From Alphaproteobacteria bacterium (GTDB lineage Bacteria; Pseudomonadota; Alphaproteobacteria; Rhizobiales; Aestuariivirgaceae): DNA of 9,082 nucleotides. A program made the position numbers and the translations under genes. Below, one piece after another: positions 1 to 6,451 of this stretch (position 1 is the stretch's first letter; the number at the start of each line of letters is the position of its first letter). The stretch covers positions 1 to 9,082 of the forward strand of contig JAGRLX010000322.1 of the NCBI GenBank assembly GCA_020441605.1, written 5' to 3'. The notes below the pieces were generated by a model. It ran no database searches. It saw only the letters and a list, made by a program, of their open reading frames with translations, and was not told where the DNA came from.

Positions 1-736
1 TGAAACCGGGCGTGTGGCAGCTATAGAGCACGAAGAGCGCGTCGGGCGCCAGCAGTGAGCGGCACGCCTGGAGGAGCGGCACCAGGTCGTTCTCGATCTT
101 GAAGACCTCGCCCTTAGGGCCGCGGCCAAAGGTGGGCGGGTCGAGGATGATGGCCTGGTAGGTGTGGCCGCGCCGCTCTTCGCGCTGGACGAACTTCATG
201 GCATCATCCACCAGCCAGCGGATGGGGCGTTCCTGCAAGCCGCTCAGCTCGGCGTTCTTGCGCGCCCAGTCCACCACGCCGCGCGCGGCATCGAGATGCA
301 CGCAGTGCGCGCCGGCCTGGCTGCATGCCAGCGTGCTGCCGCCTGTGTAGCCGAAGAGATTGAGCACGTGCAGGTTGCGGTGGTTGGTGCGCGCCAGCCG
401 GGCACGGATGGCGTCGCGCATCCAGTTCCAGTTTTCGAGTTGCTCGGCAAAGAGGCCTAGATGGCCGAAGTTGGTGAGCTTGATGTGAAATTGCAGGTCG
501 CCGTAGAGCACTTCAAACTCGCGGTTGACCTTGCGCGCAAACTTCCAGCGCCCGCCGTCCTCGTTGGAGGAGCGCTCGTAGAGGCCGTCGGCGCGCTCCC
601 AGTCGCTGTCGATGCGCCGCGGCTGCCAGATGGCCTGCAACGACGGCCGCACCAGCAGGTACGGGCCGATGCGCTCCAGCCGGCGCATATTGCCGGAGTC
701 GAGTAATTGGTAGTCGTCGCCTGATTGTGCCGCCAT
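1..736 (-). CDS. Class I SAM-dependent methyltransferase (COG1092/RlmI-like), C-terminus cut off by window edge
   Basis: The reading frame runs from ATG (734-736) off the left edge and gives 245 visible residues. A SAM-binding motif I sits at residues 124-135 ([12 protein letters not shown]), followed by the acidic residue of motif II in LDAARG (Asp149). The catalytic-type motif DPPTFG is at 199-204, and SCHT at 239-242 resembles the late family motif. These place it in the COG1092 group, which includes the 23S rRNA cytosine-5 methyltransferase RlmI. The substrate is likely rRNA, but that is inferred. There is no room for a full PUA domain at the N-terminus, so this is the shorter family form of about 300 residues; perhaps 50-60 residues are missing. 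A GAGG/GGTGAG ribosome-binding sequence lies just upstream of the ATG. It is divergent from the winged-helix-like gene across a 250-base spacer. Confidence 0.85.
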   Translation of the reverse strand, partial: MAAQSGDDYQLLDSGNMRRLERIGPYLLVRPSLQAIWQPRRIDSDWERADGLYERSSNEDGGRWKFARKVNREFEVLYGDLQFHIKLTNFGHLGLFAEQLENWNWMRDAIRARLARTNHRNLHVLNLFGYTGGSTLACSQAGAHCVHLDAARGVVDWARKNAELSGLQERPIRWLVDDAMKFVQREERRGHTYQAIILDPPTFGRGPKGEVFKIENDLVPLLQACRSLLAPDALFVLYSCHTPGF

Positions 737-808
737 GTGTCTCACCCTCTGTCCTGGTTCTCTGACGCGAATCCCGCACGGGTATTGCCGATTGGTGAAC
801 CCCCGGAA

Positions 809-833
809 CTCGCAACTCGCCCCTCGCAACTCG
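809..833. repeat. Short direct repeat, two copies of CTCGCAACTCG
   Basis: The 11-mer CTCGCAACTCG occurs at 809-819 and exactly again at 823-833, a 14-base period. A half copy, AACTCG, is contained in each. It lies between the divergent genes, upstream of the minus-strand promoter candidate's transcribed region. Its function is unknown. It may be a simple-sequence expansion or a genome-specific intergenic repeat. Confidence 0.75.
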
Positions 834-838
834 TGTCG

Positions 839-868
839 AGTGTAGCACAGCGGTTGGGTGAGACCCAA
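839..868 (-). promoter_or_regulatory. Candidate sigma-70-type promoter for the methyltransferase gene
   Basis: On the minus strand, TTGGGT (868-863) is followed after 18 bases by TACACT (844-839). Both boxes are close to the bacterial housekeeping consensus. The -35 box is one arm of a perfect 6-bp inverted repeat, TTGGGT-GAG-ACCCAA (854-868), which could be an operator. This is sequence resemblance only; the distance to the ATG is about 100 bases. Confidence 0.35.
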
Positions 869-880
869 GCCGCCAGACTA

Positions 881-889
881 TGGTATACT
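881..889 (+). promoter_or_regulatory. Candidate extended -10 promoter for the winged-helix-like gene
   Basis: TGGTATACT carries a TG dinucleotide one base before a TATACT -10 box (884-889), the extended -10 pattern. No good -35 box sits at the standard distance. The inverted repeat at 854-868 lies just upstream, where a regulator could bind. The predicted leader to the ATG at 987 is about 90 bases. Confidence 0.4.
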
Positions 890-986
890 TTTTGCCAGGA
901 GATGGCGCCGGCTGGCGGCGGCGCCCAGATCTCGATTCCGATCACCGATCGGGTGCATTGATTGTCTTTTCCCAGGAGTATCAACG

Positions 987-1481
987 ATGGCTGCACAACT
1001 TGGCGACGAACGTCTGCCCTACTTTCGCGACCTCATTGGCCGGCTGGACGACACCCAACGCGATATCCTGACCAGCCTGCGCGACCGCGGGCCGGGTCTT
1101 GCCATGGATATCGCCGTGCGGGTGTTGCTCTTTCCCGATGAAATCAGCCGTCCCCTGCGCGACCTACAGGAGTTGAACCTGGTGCGGGCGCGACCTTTCA
1201 CCGGCGCGCAGATGGGCGCCGAACTCTTCTCGCTGACGGTCGATGGCGAGCAGGTGGTGCGCCTGCTGCGCGAACCGGAGTTTATGAAGTCGGTTGCCGG
1301 CCGTGCGGCAGAGGCGCCGGCAGCCTATTCCGTCGCACCCGCCTTCGACCCGCGGCAGGAGCAGATCGAGCTACTCAAGCGCCGCGCCGACCTGGCCATC
1401 AAGCGCGGCGACGAGATCGCCGCCGACAAGTTTTTGAGCGAGGCCCAGGATATCGCCCAGCAACTCTCCGCCGCGTCCTGA
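987..1481 (+). CDS. Small winged-helix-like protein, function unknown
   Basis: This encodes 164 residues. The ATG at 987 is preceded by AGGAG (974-978) at suitable spacing; the open frame extends upstream but has no comparable signal. Residues 10-95 alternate helices and a short hydrophobic sheet in a pattern like MarR/DtxR-type winged helices. They include LDDTQRDILTSL, then a helix ending in DEISRPLRDLQELNLVRAR, then a strand region and a terminal helix (GEQVVRLLRE). The segment at 102-125 is Ala/Pro-rich and likely a linker. Residues 123-162 are a charged amphipathic helix that could dimerise or form a coiled coil. No metal or ligand site is evident. It is followed after 28 bases by the next ORF, probably in one transcript. 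DNA binding is inferred from predicted fold style only. Confidence 0.6.
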   Translation: MAAQLGDERLPYFRDLIGRLDDTQRDILTSLRDRGPGLAMDIAVRVLLFPDEISRPLRDLQELNLVRARPFTGAQMGAELFSLTVDGEQVVRLLREPEFMKSVAGRAAEAPAAYSVAPAFDPRQEQIELLKRRADLAIKRGDEIAADKFLSEAQDIAQQLSAAS

Positions 1482-1509
1482 CCGGCGCCACCACCGAACG
1501 GAGTCCTCA

Positions 1510-2037
1510 ATGATCGACTTCTGGAACCCGATTCTGGCCGGCGCCATCGGCGCCATCTGGGGGATCAGCGAACTCATCGGCACCTTCAAGAACGAGACCG
1601 GCCGGTCGCTGCGCATGGGCGGCGCCTGGCTGCTCATTGGCGTCAACTTCCTGGCCGCGCTGCTCGTCTACCTGCTGGTCGCCGCGCTGGCCGCCCTTGT
1701 CTTCAATGCCGCTGGTATCGGGAAACTGGGGCATCCGAGCCTCGACTTCCTCGTACGGCCCTGGGCAATGCCAGGCACCCTCGACATGCTGCTGATGGGA
1801 ACATGCGGGCTGATCGCCGCAGCCGGCATGTGGCTGCTCACCAATGCCTATCGTCTGGCGCCGGCGAGCCTGGTCACCGTCTTCGAATATACCGGCATGA
1901 TATGGGCGCCCTTGTGGGGCTTTCTCATCTTTGCGGAAATCCCCCGCTGGACAACCGTGGTCGGCACCGTGATCATCGTCGCAGCCGGCATCTACGCAGT
2001 GCGCAGCGCCACGGCGACGGAACGCCCCGCCAACTGA
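1510..2037 (+). CDS. Apparently chimeric membrane protein: unknown two-helix N-terminus joined to C-terminal part of an EamA/DMT transporter
   Basis: This frame encodes 175 residues from an ATG with GGAG (1500-1503) six bases upstream. Residues 5-22 and 38-66 are hydrophobic helices separated by a polar loop (FKNETGRSLR), an arrangement I do not associate with EamA transporters. From about residue 84 (PWAMP) to 166 the sequence matches the end of an EamA/DMT permease. It shows LLMGTCGLIAAAGMWLLTNAY, then RLAPASLVTVFEYTGMIWAPLWGFLIFAEIP, then a last helix ending in AAGIYAVR. EamA proteins normally have ten helices and about 290-300 residues, so only the last three are here. A working transporter is doubtful. 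The neighbours also change character on either side, so the frame is probably a join of two unrelated genes. It is convergent with the XRE-cupin gene, one base apart. Confidence 0.6.
   Translation: MIDFWNPILAGAIGAIWGISELIGTFKNETGRSLRMGGAWLLIGVNFLAALLVYLLVAALAALVFNAAGIGKLGHPSLDFLVRPWAMPGTLDMLLMGTCGLIAAAGMWLLTNAYRLAPASLVTVFEYTGMIWAPLWGFLIFAEIPRWTTVVGTVIIVAAGIYAVRSATATERPAN
1700..1775. other. Putative junction between two genomic backgrounds
   Basis: Within the membrane ORF the protein changes from an unrelated two-helix N-terminus to recognisable EamA C-terminal sequence at about residues 64-89. The exact breakpoint cannot be fixed by eye. No insertion sequence, tRNA, direct repeat or integrase marks it, which favours a misassembly over an element-driven insertion. 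An in-frame natural fusion remains possible. Confidence 0.5.
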
Positions 2038-2038
2038 C

Positions 2039-2665
2039 CTAACCGGGCCCCGCCTGGCCCTGAGTCAGTTGGCGCAACACCAGCACCATGGTGGCATGGG
2101 CTTCGTGGGCCCCGACATTGACGATCTTGTGCGGCAGATCGCCCCGGAACCGGATCGCTTCGCCCGTCTTGGCCCGGTGTGTCTCATCGCCAGACGAGAT
2201 CTCGATCTCGCCAGCCAGAACATAGAGGTGCTCGACCGTGCCTGGCGGATGGGGATCTGATTCGAGTGTGCCGCCCGGTTTGGCGTGAAAATCATACCAT
2301 TGGACCTGTTCGACCAGATTGAGTGGGCCGGCAATAGCCAGGCGGCACAGGCCATCCTGGCTTTCGAGAAGTGGAATGGCCGACTTGGTCTGATGTTCCA
2401 GGAAAGCGTGCTGATCATCCGTCCGCAGCACTTCGTCGATGGTCGTGTCGAGTGCCCGGGACAGCCGGTAGACGGTCGACAGCGTCGGATTGGTTTCGTT
2501 GCGCTCGATCTGCGAAATGATCGACTTGGCAACACCCGATTGCTCGGAAAGGTCGCCGAGCGACATGTTGTAGGCTTTGCGCAACCGCTGGATCGTCTTG
2601 CCGAGGGACGGCGTCGGATCGAAATCGGGTGTTTCGGGAGATTTCTTGCCGCGACGCGTTGACAT
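2039..2665 (-). CDS. XRE-family regulator with C-terminal cupin sensor domain (SutR/PuuR-type architecture)
   Basis: This encodes 208 residues. A basic N-terminal tail is followed by a helix-turn-helix at about 20-80, with the typical LGKTIQRLRK, MSLGDLSEQSGVAKSIISQIERNETNPTL-like pattern split across 35-62. A cupin barrel occupies about 125-200. Its His139, Glu145/His146 and His179 (HPPGT, EHLYVLAGEIEIS, DLPHKIV) are in positions that could bind a metal or ligand. Regulators of this build include E. coli SutR (sulfur utilisation) and PuuR (putrescine). The divergent position beside a sulfate-reduction operon makes a sulfur-related signal the best guess, but the effector cannot be read from sequence. 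The start is an ATG with AGGA (on the minus strand) about 8 bases upstream. It probably also controls its own transcription. Confidence 0.88.
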   Translation of the reverse strand: MSTRRGKKSPETPDFDPTPSLGKTIQRLRKAYNMSLGDLSEQSGVAKSIISQIERNETNPTLSTVYRLSRALDTTIDEVLRTDDQHAFLEHQTKSAIPLLESQDGLCRLAIAGPLNLVEQVQWYDFHAKPGGTLESDPHPPGTVEHLYVLAGEIEISSGDETHRAKTGEAIRFRGDLPHKIVNVGAHEAHATMVLVLRQLTQGQAGPG

Positions 2666-2691
2666 TCCGTCGTCCTATAATTAGAACTATC

Positions 2692-2707
2692 GTTCGTTAA
2701 AACAAAC
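2692..2707. promoter_or_regulatory. Imperfect palindrome, candidate operator near regulator gene
   Basis: GTTCGTT-AA-AACAAAC is a 7+7 inverted repeat with one mismatch. It lies 27 bases upstream of the regulator's ATG and overlaps the region expected to hold its promoter. This fits autorepression, although that is inference. Confidence 0.45.
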
Positions 2708-2753
2708 AACACCGCCGTTCGGTGTTCTGTTGGCGCGTAGTTAGCCGCTTTTA

Positions 2754-2769
2754 GTTTGAAAAATCAAAC
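2754..2769. promoter_or_regulatory. Perfect inverted repeat GTTTGA-AAAA-TCAAAC, candidate operator
   Basis: Two perfect 6-base arms flank an AAAA spacer, near the middle of the divergent spacer and 66 bases before the ferredoxin ATG. Arm sequence and spacing are typical of a dimeric helix-turn-helix operator. There is no following T-run, so it is unlikely to be a terminator. Confidence 0.5.
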
Positions 2770-2804
2770 AATATTGCGGTCCGATCGAGTGCTTGTACGG
2801 AAAA

Positions 2805-2816
2805 CCGAACGTTTGG
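2805..2816. promoter_or_regulatory. Near-palindrome CCGAACGTTTGG, candidate operator close to ferredoxin start
   Basis: The 12-mer is symmetrical except for one position per arm and shares the GAACG/CGTTY core with the site at 2692-2707. A further CGAACGA half-site (2822-2828) follows just before the start codon. Binding here could block transcription or translation of the ferredoxin-cys operon. Confidence 0.4.
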
Positions 2817-2835
2817 CTGAGCGAACGAAAGTGTC

Positions 2836-3150
2836 ATGAGCAGCATAAGAGTGATCGACCAGCACGGTATCAGCCACATTCTCGAAGCGGTCGAGGGTTG
2901 GCGGGTCATGGAGATCATCCGCGAGCATGGCTTTGATATTGGCGGGATTTGCGGCGGCGCCTGCGCCTGTGCCACATGCCATGTCGAAGTCGATGACGCC
3001 TGGCGCGAGAAACTCCACCCGGCGAATGACGACGAGGAGGCCATGCTGGATCTCGTGCCGGTACTGACCGACGGTTCACGCCTGTCGTGCCAGATCATTT
3101 TCACGCCCGAACTGGACGGTCTGAAGCTCCGGCTGGTGGCCAACGAGTAG
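2836..3150 (+). CDS. [2Fe-2S] ferredoxin, adrenodoxin/ISC-type
   Basis: This 104-residue protein has the plant/vertebrate-type ferredoxin fold signature. Cys39, Cys45 and Cys48 lie in GGICGGACACATCHVEV (C-x5-C-x2-C), and the fourth ligand, Cys85, is in GSRLSCQI. The CHVEV and RLSCQI sequences are adrenodoxin-like. Cys43 is an extra, non-ligand cysteine in the cluster loop. The protein carries single electrons in the cytoplasm. Its position at the head of an operon with a ferredoxin-type sulfite reductase and no cysJ makes it a plausible donor for CysI, but the reductase that charges it is not in the window. The ATG at 2836 has only a weak GAAAG-like ribosome-binding sequence. The next gene starts about 41 bases on. 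Confidence 0.9.
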   Translation: MSSIRVIDQHGISHILEAVEGWRVMEIIREHGFDIGGICGGACACATCHVEVDDAWREKLHPANDDEEAMLDLVPVLTDGSRLSCQIIFTPELDGLKLRLVANE

Positions 3151-3191
3151 GTTCGATGCAGCAACACAAGCCAATCGGCGAGACGCCTCCC

Positions 3192-3533
3192 ATGACCAAT
3201 TTCGAAAAGGGCCAGATTATCACGGCCAATCGCCTGCGCGACGGCATCGCTGTTTTCATGACGCGCAGCGGCAACTGGAGCGAGAGCATCGATGACGCGG
3301 CCCTCGCCCTCGAGCCCCAGGCCGCGGCAGCCCTGGAGCAGAGGGCGAAAGACGGTGAAATATCCAATCTCGTGACCGGTTCCTACCTGATCGACGCCGA
3401 ACGGCGGGAGGGTCATGTTCGGGCCGCCCACATTCGTGAACGCATGCGCGCCCTTGGACCCACCGTGCGGCTCGATCTCGGCAAGCAGGCCGAGGGGACC
3501 GCCGGGGCCTTCCCCGCGCCCGAAGGAGCCTGA
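3192..3533 (+). CDS. DUF2849 family protein
   Basis: This gives 113 residues from ATG 3192. The N-terminal block QIITANRLRDGIAVFMT is the DUF2849 hallmark, followed by a helical region and a charged stretch (HVRAAHIRERMRALGPTVRLDLGKQ). The family is small, soluble and largely confined to alphaproteobacteria, where it usually sits between cysG and cysI. No reaction is known, and a helper role in siroheme or sulfite reductase function is a guess from context. An alternative ATG at 3156, preceded by TAGG, would add 12 residues. The shorter form was chosen because family members have few residues before the (V/I)TAN block. The C-terminal tail (from about 100) is low-complexity and overlaps the AAGGAG site of cysI. 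Confidence 0.82.
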   Translation: MTNFEKGQIITANRLRDGIAVFMTRSGNWSESIDDAALALEPQAAAALEQRAKDGEISNLVTGSYLIDAERREGHVRAAHIRERMRALGPTVRLDLGKQAEGTAGAFPAPEGA

Positions 3534-3537
3534 GGCC

Positions 3538-5193
3538 ATGTATCGCTACGACGAATTCGACCATCAGTTCGTGCGCGAGCGCACCGCGCAGTTCCGCGAT
3601 CAGGCCGAGCGCCGGCTGACCGGTCTGTTGACCGAAGACGAGTTCCGCCCGTTGCGCCTGATGAACGGGCTCTATCTCCAGCTTCACGCCTACATGCTGC
3701 GCGTCGCCATTCCTTATGGCACCTTGTCGAGCCGCCAAATGCGCGCATTGGCGATGATCGCCGAGCGTTGGGACAAGGGCTATGGCCATTTCACCACCCG
3801 GCAGAACATACAGTACAATTGGATCCGGCTGGAGGATTCCGCAGACATCCTCGCCGCACTGGCCGAGGTCGAGATGCACGCCATCCAGACATCGGGCAAT
3901 TGCATCCGCAATGTCACCACCGACCAGTGGGCGGGCGCGGCCGCTGACGAAATTGCCGACCCCCGCCCGGTGGCGGAACTGCTACGCCAGTGGTCGTCGC
4001 TCCATCCGGAATTCTCCTTCCTGCCGCGCAAGTTCAAGATTGCGGTGACCGGTGCTCCCAATGACCGCGCCGCGGTCAAGGTCCACGACATCGGCCTCCG
4101 CCTGCACAGGAATGCCGATGGCCTGATCGGTTGGGAGGTGATCGTCGGCGGCGGACTGGGGCGCACCCCGATCGTCGGCGTGACCGTGCGCGACTTCCTG
4201 CCGGAACATGAGCTGATCGGCTATCTCGAAGCCATCATGCGCGTCTACAACCTCTATGGCCGCCGGGACAACAAGTACAAGGCACGCATAAAGATCCTCG
4301 TGCATGAACTGGGCCATGACGCGTTCAGGGCCGAGGTCGAGGCCGAGTACGCCCGCAGACCGCAAGCTTCCACCGAAGTGGAGGAGCGCGAACTGGCGCG
4401 CATCGCCGCCTATTTCGCGCCGCCAGCCTTCGAGACCCTGCCGCGCTGGTCCCATGCCTTCGAACAGGCGAAACTGAGCAATCCGGATTTCGCCCGCTGG
4501 GCCCGCAACAATCTGAGCGCCCACCGTGCCGATGGCTATGCGATCGTCAATGTCTCCCTGAAACCCGAAGGTGGCATCCCGGGCGATGCGTCGGCCGCGC
4601 AGATGAGGGTCCTTGCCGATCTGGCGGAAACCTATTCACATGACGAACTGCGTGTGAGCCACGCCCAGAACATCGTGCTTCCGCATGTGAAGAAAGATGA
4701 TGCGTTTGCCGTTTGGCAAGCCCTGGACGCGGCTGGTCTCGCCGTGCCAAATCTCGGGCTGGTGGGTGACATCATCGCCTGCCCCGGCCTCGACTACTGC
4801 GCCCTGGCGACGGCGCGGTCCATCCCGATTGCCCAATCGATTTCGCGCAAGTTCGCTGATGTCGACAAGCAGGAAGAGATCGGCCCCATCAAGATCAACA
4901 TATCGGGTTGCATCAATGCCTGCGGTCACCATCACGTGGGCCACATCGGCATTCTCGGCCTCGACAAGAAGGGCGAGGAATTCTACCAGATCACCCTCGG
5001 AGGGTCTTCCGCCACCAAGGCCTCCATCGGCACGATCCTCGGACCAGGCTTCGCCGGCCATGAGGTCGCCGACGCCATCGGCACGATCCTCGACACCTAT
5101 CTGAAATTGCGTGAACCCGGCGAGGAATTCCTCGTTGCCTACAATCGTCTTGGTGCCAAGCCATTCAAGGAGGCCCTCTATGCCGCTGCTTAG
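3538..5193 (+). CDS. cysI: Assimilatory sulfite (nitrite/sulfite) reductase, siroheme hemoprotein
   Basis: This encodes 551 residues. The siroheme-[4Fe-4S] binding cysteines are all present: Cys415 and Cys421 (ACPGLDYC) and Cys458 and Cys462 (SGCINACGHH), the C-x5-C...C-x3-C pattern. SGNCIRNVTTDQWAG at about 119-133 and RDNKYKARIKILV are typical of the alphaproteobacterial branch. The enzyme reduces sulfite to sulfide with six electrons in the cytoplasm. Family members can also be annotated as nitrite reductase; the cysH neighbour favours sulfite. There is no flavoprotein cysJ, so ferredoxin is the likely donor. The ATG is 4 bases after the DUF2849 stop with AAGGAG (3523-3528) at good distance, and the 3' end overlaps the DUF934 gene. 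No siroheme synthase gene (cysG) lies in the window. Confidence 0.95.
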   Translation: MYRYDEFDHQFVRERTAQFRDQAERRLTGLLTEDEFRPLRLMNGLYLQLHAYMLRVAIPYGTLSSRQMRALAMIAERWDKGYGHFTTRQNIQYNWIRLEDSADILAALAEVEMHAIQTSGNCIRNVTTDQWAGAAADEIADPRPVAELLRQWSSLHPEFSFLPRKFKIAVTGAPNDRAAVKVHDIGLRLHRNADGLIGWEVIVGGGLGRTPIVGVTVRDFLPEHELIGYLEAIMRVYNLYGRRDNKYKARIKILVHELGHDAFRAEVEAEYARRPQASTEVEERELARIAAYFAPPAFETLPRWSHAFEQAKLSNPDFARWARNNLSAHRADGYAIVNVSLKPEGGIPGDASAAQMRVLADLAETYSHDELRVSHAQNIVLPHVKKDDAFAVWQALDAAGLAVPNLGLVGDIIACPGLDYCALATARSIPIAQSISRKFADVDKQEEIGPIKINISGCINACGHHHVGHIGILGLDKKGEEFYQITLGGSSATKASIGTILGPGFAGHEVADAIGTILDTYLKLREPGEEFLVAYNRLGAKPFKEALYAAA

Positions 5194-5710
5194 AAACAAT
5201 GCCGTAGTTGCCGACTCGTGGTTCCATGCCGGTCTCGACGACCCGTTGCCTGTTGAGGACGATGTCTTCGTGCCGTTCGGCAGGCTCCTGCGCGAATTCG
5301 AGGCCCTGTCAAAGCGCAATGGCAGGCTTGGTGTCGTGCTCACGAATGTTGACAAGGCCGACTCCATCGCCGCCTTTCTGCCGCGCCTGTCGGCGGTGAT
5401 CCTGCCTTTTCCCGCGTTCAACGACGGACGGGCCTATTCCATCGCCCGCCAATTGCGCGACCTCGGGTTTCGCGGTGAAATCCGCGCGACCGGAAATGTG
5501 CTTCCCGACCAGCTGCAGTTCATGCTCCAGGTCGGTTTCGATTGCTTCGACATCGGCGAACGGTTTCCTCTCGCCCTCTGGCAGGGCGCCGCCCGCCAGA
5601 TGTCGCTGGCCTACCAGCGCGGCCTGTTCCGCCGTAACGCCGAAGCCGAGGTCTGGACCGAACGCCACACCGATGCGGAACCCTGGCTCGAACAGCCTCA
5701 CGCCGGCTGA
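5180..5710 (+). CDS. DUF934 family protein
   Basis: This encodes 176 residues and has the DUF934 signature. DSWF is at 12-15, and RLGVVL at 49-54 precedes PFPAFNDGRAYSIARQLRD (76-94). GEIRATGNVLPDQLQFMLQVGFDCF follows at 99-123. The family always travels with cysI/cysH in proteobacteria, but its activity is not known to me. It starts with an ATG inside the 3' end of cysI (14-base overlap) and has a strong AAGGAGG (5167-5173) six bases before it. Its stop codon overlaps the cysH start, so all three should be translationally coupled. It is shorter than an upstream in-frame ATG would allow; the upstream one lies deep inside cysI. Confidence 0.9.
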   Translation: MPLLRNNAVVADSWFHAGLDDPLPVEDDVFVPFGRLLREFEALSKRNGRLGVVLTNVDKADSIAAFLPRLSAVILPFPAFNDGRAYSIARQLRDLGFRGEIRATGNVLPDQLQFMLQVGFDCFDIGERFPLALWQGAARQMSLAYQRGLFRRNAEAEVWTERHTDAEPWLEQPHAG

Positions 5711-6426
5711 TGCCCGCCATGGATCGCAGCATATTCGAGAGCTATGCGGGGCTAGAAGGCAAGGCACTGCTGGCGCCCGTCCTGCGCGATTTCGCCGGAC
5801 GGGCCGCCGTCGTTTCGTCGTTCGGCGCTGAATCCGCAATCCTTCTCCACATGGTGGCCCAGGTCGATCCGGCGACGCCGGTGTTGTTCATCGACACCGG
5901 CAAGCACTTCTGGGAGACCTTGAGCTACCGCGCCATGGTGATCGACAAGCTCGGCCTGACCGGCGTGCGCAGCATCTCTCCGGATCCGGCCGACCTTGCC
6001 AACGACCCCGATGGCACGCTGCACCACACCAACAGCGATCTGTGCTGCCATATCCGCAAAACCCGGCCGCTCGAACGCGCCCTAGAGGGCTTCGACGTGG
6101 TGATCTCCGGCCGCAAGCGCTATCACGGCGCGGCGCGCGCCACCCTGGATTTCCTGTCGATCGCCGACGGCCGCCTCAAGGTCGAGCCCCTCGCCGGCCA
6201 TTCGGCACTTGATCTCGAAGCCTATCGCAAGGCCCACCAACTGCCGCCCCACCCGCTTACTGGCCTTGGATACTATTCCATCGGGTGCGAGCCCTGCACC
6301 GCACCTGGCGGAAATTCCGCCGACCCCCGCGCCGGCCGATGGGCTGGCACCGACAAGACCGAATGTGGCATACACTGGACCCACAATGGGGTGCCGATCA
6401 GAGTGAGCGACATCACCACGCACTGA
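5710..6426 (+). CDS. cysH: Phosphoadenylyl/adenylyl-sulfate reductase, [4Fe-4S] (APS) type
   Basis: This encodes 238 residues. VVSSFGAESAILLHMV (34-49) is the PP-loop nucleotide site. FIDTGKHFWETL and RKRYHG are further family landmarks. Cys112-Cys113 and Cys193-x2-Cys196 (IGCEPCT) form the CC...CxxC set that ligates a [4Fe-4S] cluster, and Cys219 in KTECGIH is the catalytic thiol. Enzymes with this set mostly reduce APS rather than PAPS, with thioredoxin as donor, giving sulfite for CysI. The ATG overlaps the preceding stop (TGATG). A second in-frame ATG at 5719 is possible. Confidence 0.95.
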   Translation: MPAMDRSIFESYAGLEGKALLAPVLRDFAGRAAVVSSFGAESAILLHMVAQVDPATPVLFIDTGKHFWETLSYRAMVIDKLGLTGVRSISPDPADLANDPDGTLHHTNSDLCCHIRKTRPLERALEGFDVVISGRKRYHGAARATLDFLSIADGRLKVEPLAGHSALDLEAYRKAHQLPPHPLTGLGYYSIGCEPCTAPGGNSADPRAGRWAGTDKTECGIHWTHNGVPIRVSDITTH

Positions 6427-6451
6427 TGCCGGCACGCTCCGGGGGAAAGCA

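Larger units (their letters stand above)
737..986. other. Divergent intergenic region between methyltransferase and winged-helix-like gene
   Basis: This 250-base spacer has no convincing gene. It contains a tandem 11-base direct repeat, a short perfect inverted repeat and promoter-like boxes on both strands, listed separately. It also contains two GGCGCC blocks (904-909 and 920-925) that could form a 6-bp hairpin in the leader of the plus-strand gene. The long in-frame extension of the next ORF upstream of 987 falls here, but has no good start signal. Confidence 0.6.
2666..2835. promoter_or_regulatory. Divergent regulatory region between XRE-cupin gene and cys operon
   Basis: The 170-base spacer is visibly AT-richer than its surroundings and carries several inverted repeats built on GTTYG/CRAAC half-sites, listed separately. 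It must hold promoters for both directions. A TTGTTT box (minus strand, 2709-2704) could be a -35 for the regulator, but no clear -10 partner was found; the cys-operon promoter is also not obvious. There is no cysteine-rich leader peptide or recognisable riboswitch. Confidence 0.6.

Noticed and set aside
858..986. 43-residue N-terminal extension of the winged-helix-like protein
   Set aside because: The ATG at 858 overlaps the promoter-like region and has no ribosome-binding site; the ATG at 987 has AGGAG at proper spacing.
2045..2060. GGGCC...GGCCC hairpin at the convergent gene ends as an intrinsic terminator
   Set aside because: Only a 5-bp stem, inside the end of the regulator gene, with no T-run on either strand.
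2666..2835. Riboswitch or cysteine-rich leader peptide before the cys operon
   Set aside because: There is no plus-strand ATG frame of that kind, and I could not find a SAM-type aptamer core; the palindromes are better read as operators.
2751..3539. Long minus-strand ORF opposite the ferredoxin and DUF2849 genes, including a 28-residue N-terminal-less tail in the regulatory spacer
   Set aside because: It is antisense to two genes with clear family signatures, has no recognisable motif, and its open frame reflects codon bias of the high-GC sense genes.
4636..5421. 261-residue minus-strand ORF opposite cysI and the DUF934 gene
   Set aside because: It is antisense to cysI codons carrying the siroheme cysteines and shows no family motif.
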